Shown one piece after another: positions 48,524-54,922 of a DNA stretch of 54,922 nucleotides. Origin of the DNA: a virus; the IMG/VR virus record IMGVR_UViG_3300028844_003773, positions 1 through 54,922 of that record. The stretch is one strand, 5' to 3'. The notes under the pieces are model-generated. The model was not told the origin of the DNA. It saw only the letters and a program-made list of their open reading frames with translations, and did no database searches. The stretch's first letter is position 1. Each line of letters starts with the position of its first letter. The position numbers were made by a program, and so were the translations under genes.

Positions 48524-50053
48524 TTAAGAAGAATATTCTTCTAATAATATGTTGTAGGTAGTCTCATTTGTAGTTGCCGGAGTAGCATATAAAACTACTT
48601 GAGCATCTCTAAATGCATCTCCAGGAACGTAAGTCACTGCAAAATCAGCAAGTAATGAACCAACTGATATTGTTGCATATTCAGTGTAGTTGACTGTTGC
48701 TCCATATACTGCTGATGTAATCTTAACTGTTTGTCTGGATGAATTTGCTGGGTCAGTAGCAACGATTGTATAATCTACTGCTGAAACAGTAGATGCTTCT
48801 GTTGCACAGATTTCTACTGCTGAAGTAGTAGTTGTTACGCCGTTCTTAACTTTAGTAGTTCTGAATGAATATGCACCTGATCCGACTGTCATGTTGTTTG
48901 CAACAAGAGTGCCTGCCATTGTCATTGTGTTTGTTGTTTTGTTGTAAACTACGTTGGCATCTCCACCAAATAGTCCACCGTCATTAAACTGCATCTGTGT
49001 GTTAGCACCGCCGGGTGATCCGCCTCCACCGCCACCTGAATTAAGAGTCCAACTTAATCCACCGGCGCCGTCAGTTGCTAATACATATCCGTTAAGTCCA
49101 CCGTCAATATGTAAGTTTGCTACTGGCAGTTCTATGTTAGGCGAAGTCTGTAAGTTTGCATTACCTTGTACTGTGAGATTTCCAAGAGAATCAATAACTA
49201 CTGGTCCAGTAAATGTAGCAGTGTCTGTGATTGCAATATTGCCTCCACCGATATTACCTACTACAGATAATCCTCCACTGATTTGAAGACCTGTTAACGT
49301 ACCTACAGAAGTTATGTTTGGTTGACTAGCAACTGTAAGATTACCCGCAAAGTTTGCAAAGTTTGCACTTGCTCCTGCTGAGATATCTGCAAACACACCG
49401 TTACCATATAGAACAGTATCAGATGCGCCTGTAAGATCAACTGCTGATATGTTTCCTATACCTGTAATGTTAGAATATGTTAGATTAGATAGATTTCCTG
49501 CTTCACCTGCAATATGAATTGCTGACATTAAATCATCGTCTACATCATATGTAAAACCTGCGTCTCCTGCAAATGATCCTGCACTATTGAACTGTACTTG
49601 CATGTTGGATCCGCCCGGAGTGCCATTGCCTCCTCCTCCGCCATTACCTGATTGTGCAGTCCAACTTAATCCACCTGCACCATCTGTTTGTAATACATAT
49701 CCGTTAACTCCACCTTCAATAGATACAGTCTGAACATCTCCTAATGCAGTGTTTCCAGTGACTGATACATTGAGTGCTGTTAATGTATCTGATACAGAGT
49801 CAAATACTAAATTTGCACTTGCTCCAAATACACCATTGTCATTAAATTGTACTTGAGTGTTTGATCCTGCTGGGTCACTTGAAAACGCCGCTCCATTTGC
49901 ATAGAAGTAATTGTTTGCATAAACACTGTTAGATGTGACGTTACCTGCAGGGTAATTATGATTTGTAACTATATTACCATTTGCGGCTACTACGTCTATT
50001 GAGGGTAATCCTACTGAATACCCAGTTAATGAATTAAATTTGTCTGCGGCCAT
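48524..50053 (-). CDS. tail fibre/structural protein
   Basis: 509 residues. Docking N-terminus MAADKFNSLTGYSVGLPSIDVV; two copies of an ADGAGGLSW-type module (GYVLQTDGAGGLSWT, GYVLATDGAGGLSWT) each followed by a poly-Gly turn and MQVQFN/MQMQFN; C-terminal beta domain (SAVDYTIVATDPANSSRQTV...). First gene of the minus fibre cluster, behind a CATAAATA late promoter, with GGAA before the ATG. Confidence 0.7.
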   Translation of the reverse strand: MAADKFNSLTGYSVGLPSIDVVAANGNIVTNHNYPAGNVTSNSVYANNYFYANGAAFSSDPAGSNTQVQFNDNGVFGASANLVFDSVSDTLTALNVSVTGNTALGDVQTVSIEGGVNGYVLQTDGAGGLSWTAQSGNGGGGGNGTPGGSNMQVQFNSAGSFAGDAGFTYDVDDDLMSAIHIAGEAGNLSNLTYSNITGIGNISAVDLTGASDTVLYGNGVFADISAGASANFANFAGNLTVASQPNITSVGTLTGLQISGGLSVVGNIGGGNIAITDTATFTGPVVIDSLGNLTVQGNANLQTSPNIELPVANLHIDGGLNGYVLATDGAGGLSWTLNSGGGGGGSPGGANTQMQFNDGGLFGGDANVVYNKTTNTMTMAGTLVANNMTVGSGAYSFRTTKVKNGVTTTTSAVEICATEASTVSAVDYTIVATDPANSSRQTVKITSAVYGATVNYTEYATISVGSLLADFAVTYVPGDAFRDAQVVLYATPATTNETTYNILLEEYSS

Positions 50054-50078
50054 GTGTCGGTTCCATTATTATATCTTG

Positions 50079-50086
50079 TATTTATG
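50079..50086 (-). promoter_or_regulatory. T4-type late promoter (CATAAATA)
   Basis: Predicted start about 50073; 20-nt leader before the ATG at 50053. Confidence 0.75.
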
Positions 50087-50136
50087 CTGATATAATAAAA
50101 ATTACCTTATAAAAAAGAACCCTACAGCACTTTTTT

Positions 50137-50144
50137 AATAAATA
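50137..50144 (+). promoter_or_regulatory. late promoter placing start on the ATG
   Basis: AATAAATA; end plus 6 is 50150, the A of the ATG. No Shine-Dalgarno. Confidence 0.65.
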
Positions 50145-50149
50145 AAATT

Positions 50150-50503
50150 ATGATTACAAGACAACCAGTTAGACCGAAATGCACTAGTTGCAACATTTCT
50201 TTTGCCAAACCTAATGGAGTTAGTAAACATGGCTTTCAAAAATGGCACAAATATTGTGTAGATTGTGCTAAAGCAATTTATAATAAAAAGATACCAAAGA
50301 AGAATACAATGTGTATTGAGTGTGGATTTGTACCTGAAGATATGATTCAATTAGATATTGCATATAGAGATTTTAATCCTATGAACAAAACAAAAGAAAA
50401 TATATTGACAGTTTGTGCAAACTGTAGTAGACTAAGAAAAAAGAAAATAAGAGAAAGTCAAAAACTGATGGATACCCCAGTAGATTCTACTATACGTATT
50501 TAA
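50150..50503 (+). CDS. four-CxxC zinc-finger protein, HNH-like remnant
   Basis: 117 residues with four CxxC pairs (CTSC, CVDC, CIEC, CANC), enough for two zinc knuckles. The C-terminal half (CIECGF... LDIAYRDFNPMNKTKENILTVCANCSRLRKK) follows the HNH endonuclease layout (Asn-Leu/Ile-x-x-x-Cys) but the catalytic His residues are absent, so it is probably a DNA/RNA-binding relic or regulator. A lone plus-strand gene inside minus-strand structural genes; leaderless by prediction; overlaps the convergent gene by 14 bp. Confidence 0.65.
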   Translation: MITRQPVRPKCTSCNISFAKPNGVSKHGFQKWHKYCVDCAKAIYNKKIPKKNTMCIECGFVPEDMIQLDIAYRDFNPMNKTKENILTVCANCSRLRKKKIRESQKLMDTPVDSTIRI

Positions 50504-51203
50504 TTTCTTCTATTTTATTATACCAATCATTGTAATAGATAGATAATTTTTCTCTATCGTACCCTCTGATTCCTAATAGATCATACATTTCTTTAACTGC
50601 ATCTAACGTTTCAGTTTCTGATTCATACTTTCGTACATCAAATTCGTAAACAACATTAGGTAATGCTCTCATTTCTGCTAAGTTTTCTTCATAATCAACT
50701 AGTCTATCATAAAAAACACATATTTTAGGGTCATTCTTTGCTCTTTTTTCAACATATCCATGAGGATGTGTAAACAAAATGATGTTTGCATTCTTCCAAA
50801 TCTTTTTAATTTCAATTACTTCTGGATTAAAATGTGATGCTATAAAAAATTTATAGTCACTTTTGGATACATCTTTAACATAATTCCAGTAAGATATACC
50901 TCTCCATGGATCAATATAATCTTTTTTATCAAAACCAAAAAATTTATTATCTGATATGTTAAGGTCAGTCCACCGGACACCTTTTTCAATTTCAGATATT
51001 TGACCTAACAAATAATTTAATTTATCGTCGGGTGAGAATTCTCCTCTTAATTGTGCTTCAGTCATTTCTTTATGACCGAACAATCCATGATCAGATAGAC
51101 TTAGACAATTAGCCATAAACTTACCACCTGAATAATTGTGGTACCAAATTATAGTTAAGTTGTCTGTTTCTAAATTACAATCTTCTGGACGACATCTAGC
51201 CAT
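50490..51203 (-). CDS. unknown protein, possibly sulfotransferase/P-loop-like
   Basis: 237 residues. TIIWYHNYSGGKFMANCLSLSDHGLFG near the N-terminus resembles a degenerate P-loop (SGGKF) as in some sulfotransferase-like phage proteins; later YKFFIASHFNPEV and NANIILFTHPHGYVEKRA fit alternating strands and helices. No firm family. The ATG directly follows the stop of the acidic protein upstream (TAA-ATG). Sits between structural genes. Confidence 0.5.
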   Translation of the reverse strand: MARCRPEDCNLETDNLTIIWYHNYSGGKFMANCLSLSDHGLFGHKEMTEAQLRGEFSPDDKLNYLLGQISEIEKGVRWTDLNISDNKFFGFDKKDYIDPWRGISYWNYVKDVSKSDYKFFIASHFNPEVIEIKKIWKNANIILFTHPHGYVEKRAKNDPKICVFYDRLVDYEENLAEMRALPNVVYEFDVRKYESETETLDAVKEMYDLLGIRGYDREKLSIYYNDWYNKIEEIKYV

Positions 51204-52136
51204 TTAAAGTTCTTCGCCTTCTTCTCCTCTACCGTCATCATGTCCATTGAGTTGAGTCAGTTGATCTTGTAGTTCTTTATAAGATTCTGCTTCTTGTTCA
51301 CTTACTATAGGTGGTTCAACGATCGGTTCGATTGCAGGATCAACATCACCTGGGTTTTCAATTGTGCCTACTTCCCCTACGATTTCTTCTGCTGAAATAT
51401 TCAATGCGACTGTAGTCGATGCTTCTTTCTTTTCATAGTCCACGGTATCGTTAAAGTCTTCCCAACACATAGGGTCTAAATTTTCTTTAGTGTATTTGTC
51501 ATCTGAGTCGTGCCATTTTTTGTTCAAGTAACCTACCGATGCGTAGTATCCTTTACCCATGCTTTCAGCATAGTCATACTCGGTATCTAACTCTTCTCCG
51601 TCATAATATGCAGAGTCAATAAATTCTCCCATATTAGTTTCAACGATTCCATATGTGAATTTATATTTGTCGAAAGGTTCACCGTCTGTTTCTACAAACC
51701 AACAACCGAAGTTACCTTTTTCTCCACTATGAAAGTTAATTACAGGTACATAATCATCATCGTCTTTAATGTCTTCATCATCAGGCATTTCATCTTGTGA
51801 ATATGCTTCTCTACTATATAAACAACCTACTGGCTCAAAGCCAGTCTCGGATTCAGAGTAATCATACTTATTTTCTTCGTTAGTTACTTCTGTTACAAAA
51901 AAACCACTATCAGCATATGCAGAATTTATATGTTCGATGTCATCACACTCCCACATGTAATAATCTTTCTTAGGTAATATACCCTCAAAGTCCATATCAT
52001 CTGTGCTTGTAAGATGTTCTATTAATTCACCTTCTCCTTCATCGATAAACTGTTCTACAAATTCTTTATCGACTTCTCCGATTACTGTTTCTCCGCCGTA
52101 TCGTCCGGCTTCAATTCTAAAAATTCTTTTTGCCAT
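51204..52136 (-). CDS. acidic conserved phage protein
   Basis: 310 residues, very acidic (for example DDEDIKDDDDY and a C-terminal GHDDGRGEEGEEL). The N-terminus FRIEAGRYGGETVIGEV may be a small beta fold. No catalytic motif. SD GGAGA before the ATG; both an early and a late promoter motif lie upstream. Found before gp23; could be a structural or scaffold-related protein. Function unknown. Confidence 0.6.
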   Translation of the reverse strand: MAKRIFRIEAGRYGGETVIGEVDKEFVEQFIDEGEGELIEHLTSTDDMDFEGILPKKDYYMWECDDIEHINSAYADSGFFVTEVTNEENKYDYSESETGFEPVGCLYSREAYSQDEMPDDEDIKDDDDYVPVINFHSGEKGNFGCWFVETDGEPFDKYKFTYGIVETNMGEFIDSAYYDGEELDTEYDYAESMGKGYYASVGYLNKKWHDSDDKYTKENLDPMCWEDFNDTVDYEKKEASTTVALNISAEEIVGEVGTIENPGDVDPAIEPIVEPPIVSEQEAESYKELQDQLTQLNGHDDGRGEEGEEL

Positions 52137-52162
52137 GTGTTATTCTCCAAACATATCTTTAT

Positions 52163-52200
52163 ATTATACAACCAATGGTTAATAATGTCAAGTATTTAAT
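52163..52200 (-). promoter_or_regulatory. overlapping late and early promoters
   Basis: TTGACA (52191-52186), 17-bp spacer, TATAAT (52168-52163) is a perfect early promoter. ATTAAATA (52200-52193) lies immediately upstream as a late motif. The spacer holds the inverted repeat AACC-ATT-GGTT. Confidence 0.8.
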
Positions 52201-52217
52201 GTGTTTTTGGGCAACCA

Positions 52218-52249
52218 TAAAAAAAGGAAGAGCCTAAAAGACTCTTCCT
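52218..52249 (-). terminator. intrinsic terminator after major capsid gene
   Basis: AGGAAGAG/CTCTTCCT 8-bp stem with a 9-base loop followed by seven T on the minus strand. Confidence 0.9.
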
Positions 52250-52285
52250 CAAACTTATTTAATAAGTGATTATATAATAATCGGC

Positions 52286-53485
52286 TTATTGGAAAGTTAA
52301 GTTTTGAACTGCGATTTCACCAACATAGTCAGCCGCGTTACCGAATGATGATGCAGTGTTAGTTAACTCTACATATCCGTAACGTGTCATAAATGATACG
52401 ACTGGTTCGAATGTTGCTGGATCTAGTACAACTCCACTGCTCATTAATGGAATATATGGGCAATAGAAAGCCGCCGCATCAGTTTCAGATGAACCTTTGT
52501 ATCCAACTAATACTGCTTGAGTATCAGGTGCATAAGAGTCAACGAAAACACGCATAGCGCCGTTCAACGTACCAACAAACTTAGTGTTAGTAGGAGCTTC
52601 AAAAGTTCCTTCAGTTGTACGTGCAAATGCTGATGTAGTTGCAGATTGTAATACAGTTAAGGCCGCAGAACTCACAACAGCCCAGTTACCTGCGCCTCTA
52701 CGTGTTCTTTGAGCAATCAAGTTTGCAACTCTGTTGATTAATACAGCAAGTGCCGCATGTTCATCACCAACATAAGTAGCAGTACCTGATACCGCTGCCT
52801 GGTTATAAGTGAACTCAGTTGCCGCTAACGTTCTAAGAGATAGTAAAATCTCCTGATCGATTTCAGCAGTGATTTCTTGTGCTAAAGCAGCCATAATTTC
52901 TGCTTCAACATCGATGCCGTGTTGAGACTGTGCGTCCTGAGCGGCTTCAAATGTCCAACGTGCTTGTAACTTACGTGACTTGGCTTCAACTGCCTGTCTT
53001 AAGATTTGCACACTGATTTGTTTACCACCGTTACCTTCTAAAGTTGCTGTATCAGCACCAGTATATGAAGCGGCTGTCGCAGTTCCACTAGCAGTACGTG
53101 AGTATGCTTGTGCAATTTTGAATGGTGATAATGCTTCTTCACCAGCAGTTACAGATGTAGCGGCTGCTGAGTTGTCAGTCAATGACTGAGCATAACGTAC
53201 ACGTAAAGTGTGAATCTGTCCAACAGGACCAGTCATTGGCTGAACGCCGACTAGTTCGTTAGCAATAACAGTAGGCATAACCCTTCTGATTACTGGTAAG
53301 ATTACACGGTTAAGTGTAGCAATATTTCCTGCAGAGGTACTACCTGCGGTAGCATTCTCATTTAAGAGACCTTTGCGAGTGTTTTCAAGGATAACACCCA
53401 TTGTTGATCGGCGAGTGCCTTTTAAGCCTTCAAGTAGGGCGTCTTTTGTTTCGTCCCAACGGCTTTCTAAGAGTACTTGTGACAT
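52286..53485 (-). CDS. 23: major capsid protein gp23
   Basis: 399 residues. VILPVIRRVMPTVIANELVGVQPMTGPVGQIHTLRVRY, KSRKLQARWTFEAAQDAQSQHGIDVEAEI and the C-terminal GVVLDPATFEPVVSFMTRYGYVELTN are hallmarks of T4-type gp23. Forms the hexameric capsid lattice after cleavage by gp21. Shorter than T4 gp23 (521 aa), as usual for marine T4-like phages lacking the insertion domain. AGGAG upstream; terminator downstream. Confidence 0.97.
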   Translation of the reverse strand: MSQVLLESRWDETKDALLEGLKGTRRSTMGVILENTRKGLLNENATAGSTSAGNIATLNRVILPVIRRVMPTVIANELVGVQPMTGPVGQIHTLRVRYAQSLTDNSAAATSVTAGEEALSPFKIAQAYSRTASGTATAASYTGADTATLEGNGGKQISVQILRQAVEAKSRKLQARWTFEAAQDAQSQHGIDVEAEIMAALAQEITAEIDQEILLSLRTLAATEFTYNQAAVSGTATYVGDEHAALAVLINRVANLIAQRTRRGAGNWAVVSSAALTVLQSATTSAFARTTEGTFEAPTNTKFVGTLNGAMRVFVDSYAPDTQAVLVGYKGSSETDAAAFYCPYIPLMSSGVVLDPATFEPVVSFMTRYGYVELTNTASSFGNAADYVGEIAVQNLTFQ

Positions 53486-53521
53486 GGTTATTTTCTCCTA
53501 AATTTCTATGTCTAGTTTAAA

Positions 53522-54628
53522 TTAAAGCCCTGCCAGGCGCTTAAGATCGATTACGTTGTTATCAACGTCATCTTCCCTAACTTGTTCTTTCTTGGCAGAT
53601 TTATTACCTGTTTGTGCAGTTGACACAGATTCAGTTAAAGGTGCCTTTTCAGACCTCTTTTCACTTCCTTCGTTCAATACTGCTGGTAAATACTTATCAA
53701 ATGCGTTCTTCAGTTTTGGCGTCTGAACACTTTCTAATAAAGATCGCATTACTTGAGCCTTCTCTTTGTTCAAAGATGACACTAAATTGTCTAAAGTCTT
53801 TTCACGTTGAGTAGATTCTTTAATAATGTTAACTTCACGTTCTTTTGATTCAATAATCTTCGTTGCTTTCGCAAGTTGGACTTTTGATTCGGCTAGTTCT
53901 TGTTCTTTGTCATTTAATACAGATACAATCTTACGTGTTTCAGCCTTATCATTTAGATAAGTTGTGCTGAATTCACCTGCGAATGTTTCAAATATTTTAC
54001 GACCGAAGTTATTCTCCCTAGCAATTTGAATATCTTCTTTAAGTTGTGATAATTCACCTTTCAGATGAGATGCTACTGATGTACTCAATCTTGCGGCACT
54101 TTCAGAAATAAATTTCTCTTTCAATGCTTCTAATTGTGTACGGCCTTCAGCAACTAACTTGACTCGTTGTGCTACCACTGCTTGTCTATCCTGAGCAAAT
54201 TCTTTGATCTCTCTAGCCAATGCATGAGTGATAAACTTTTGAAGTTTATCTTGGTTTTCCAACTGAATCTTGCGGTCTGCACGTAATTCTTTAATTTCTT
54301 CTGCTAACTTAGTTACCATAAAGTTATTAAATTTATTTGCACTTTCCTTAAGTTTCATTTTCGCCTTTACGCGGTCTTCGTTAATTGCAGTCTTTTCCTC
54401 ATGAAATTCTTTGATTTCTTCAGTAAGAGACTCTGTAATCATCTTATCAAGGGCTTCAACCATCACACTTCTGTCATGCTCGTATCTTTGTGCGAACTCA
54501 TTTCTAAGTTCACCACGAACTTGATCTTTAGCCTCATTTAACTTAGTGCTCCAAGTGCTTTCTAGTTCACTTGCAACATCTTCATTAATAAGACCTGAAT
54601 CAATTAATGGTTTGATAGCATCTAACAT
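53522..54628 (-). CDS. 22: prohead core scaffold protein gp22
   Basis: 368 residues. Nearly all charged alpha helix and coiled coil (Glu/Lys/Arg-rich, with repeats like AREIKEFAQDRQA and AEEIKELRADRK), beginning MLDAIKPLIDSGLINEDVASELESTW and ending VIDLKRLAGL. It forms the scaffold core on which gp23 assembles and is digested by gp21. Gene order gp21-gp22-gp23 is that of T4. AGGGGAAA before the ATG. Confidence 0.93.
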   Translation of the reverse strand: MLDAIKPLIDSGLINEDVASELESTWSTKLNEAKDQVRGELRNEFAQRYEHDRSVMVEALDKMITESLTEEIKEFHEEKTAINEDRVKAKMKLKESANKFNNFMVTKLAEEIKELRADRKIQLENQDKLQKFITHALAREIKEFAQDRQAVVAQRVKLVAEGRTQLEALKEKFISESAARLSTSVASHLKGELSQLKEDIQIARENNFGRKIFETFAGEFSTTYLNDKAETRKIVSVLNDKEQELAESKVQLAKATKIIESKEREVNIIKESTQREKTLDNLVSSLNKEKAQVMRSLLESVQTPKLKNAFDKYLPAVLNEGSEKRSEKAPLTESVSTAQTGNKSAKKEQVREDDVDNNVIDLKRLAGL

Positions 54629-54646
54629 GCTGATTTCCCCTCTATT

Positions 54647-54922
54647 TTAGTCGATTTTTAAGTCTTTGATTAAACGAGTAACCTCGTCTTTCAAAAACCG
54701 TTCTACTTGTTTATTGCCTCTTGCTTCTCTTGCAACTTCTAAAACTTTATGTCCGTTGGTCATATTCATAAGACCTTCGTATATTGCTTTAGGGTATGCA
54801 TTAGGAGCACTTGGTTGGGCAACAATATCTACAGTGATTATTTCAAAATCACTGACTCGGCCATCTAAATCGTTAACGTTTCCGCTACCTCTACTAGATA
54901 CTCCGAGTTTTACCCCTGACTC
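54647..54922 (-). CDS. 21: prohead core protease gp21, C-terminal part
   Basis: 91 codons to the stop; the start and catalytic region lie beyond the window. LGVSSRGSGNVND, VDIVAQPSAPNAYPKAIYEGLMNM and ERFLKDEVTRLIKDLKID match the conserved C-terminus of T4-type prohead protease, which cleaves scaffold and capsid proteins during head maturation. Confidence 0.93.
   Translation of the reverse strand, partial: ESGVKLGVSSRGSGNVNDLDGRVSDFEIITVDIVAQPSAPNAYPKAIYEGLMNMTNGHKVLEVAREARGNKQVERFLKDEVTRLIKDLKID

Noticed and set aside
37526-50053. Long open frames opposite the tail-fibre genes (for example 39315-40118 plus and 45175-45537 plus; also 109-888 minus)
   Set aside because: They are mirror images of biased Gly/Thr/Val/Asn-rich repeats, yield Pro/Val/Ala-rich nonsense and have no convincing start signals.

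Overview
The window is a contiguous stretch of an AT-rich, T4-like marine myovirus genome. The right edge carries the T4 head module on the minus strand: prohead protease gp21 (cut by the window end), scaffold gp22 and major capsid gp23. Class Ia ribonucleotide reductase (nrdA, nrdB) with a glutaredoxin, a PAAR spike-tip protein, a large tail-associated structural protein and two clusters of repetitive tail-fibre genes complete the T4-like signature. T4-type late promoters (consensus TATAAATA; here mostly NNTAAATA) and sigma70-type early promoters (TTGACA-17-TATAAT) are both plentiful. No photosynthesis genes occur here. The auxiliary genes (IscU, an IscA/HesB-type C-terminus, DUF1289, an Fpr-type ferredoxin-NADP reductase, AhpC-type peroxiredoxin, MetK, a Gcw_chp-like outer-membrane protein) look proteobacterial, so a SAR11-like or other marine proteobacterial host is more likely than a cyanobacterium. 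This host call is inference.

Layout. 1-5.3 kb (+): end of an A-type Fe-S carrier, then four tail-fibre/adhesin genes closed by a terminator. 5.3-9.6 kb (-): small early genes behind two near-identical early promoters, a late cell-wall hydrolase, three tRNAs with a structured spacer RNA between two of them, a structured leader RNA and a metallophosphoesterase. 9.6-20.7 kb: accessory islands on alternating strands: a seven-gene translationally coupled operon (sugar nucleotidyltransferase, cupin, HAD, GDPD-like, SGNH, small protein, glycosyltransferase-like), a metallopeptidase, 2OG-Fe(II) oxygenases, a PP-loop ATPase, a degenerate phosphoesterase, a subtilase, and a set of small envelope proteins with a transglutaminase-like peptidase. 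20.7-26.5 kb: tiny membrane proteins, an outer-membrane barrel, ferredoxin reductase, three more tRNAs, a methyltransferase, a polytopic membrane protein and peroxiredoxin. 26.5-29.2 kb (-): SGNH hydrolase, DUF1289, IscU and MetK. 29.2-37.4 kb (-): structural protein, PAAR, Sm-like protein, glutaredoxin, NrdB, NrdA. 37.5-50.1 kb (-): five tail-fibre genes. 50.1-54.9 kb: a zinc-finger protein, two unknowns, gp23, gp22, gp21.

The most striking pattern is that several accessory genes have no Shine-Dalgarno sequence and carry a late-promoter motif whose predicted transcription start (last base of the octamer +6) falls exactly on, or one base before, the A of the ATG. Structural genes instead have 20-60 nt leaders with good Shine-Dalgarno sites. 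This suggests a class of leaderless late mRNAs used by plug-in accessory genes. Other unusual signals are a three-way-junction leader RNA with a competing hairpin, a multi-hairpin spacer RNA between tRNA genes, a 34-bp perfect repeat framing an adhesin gene, a short upstream ORF coupled to iscU, and operator-like palindromes inside early promoters.
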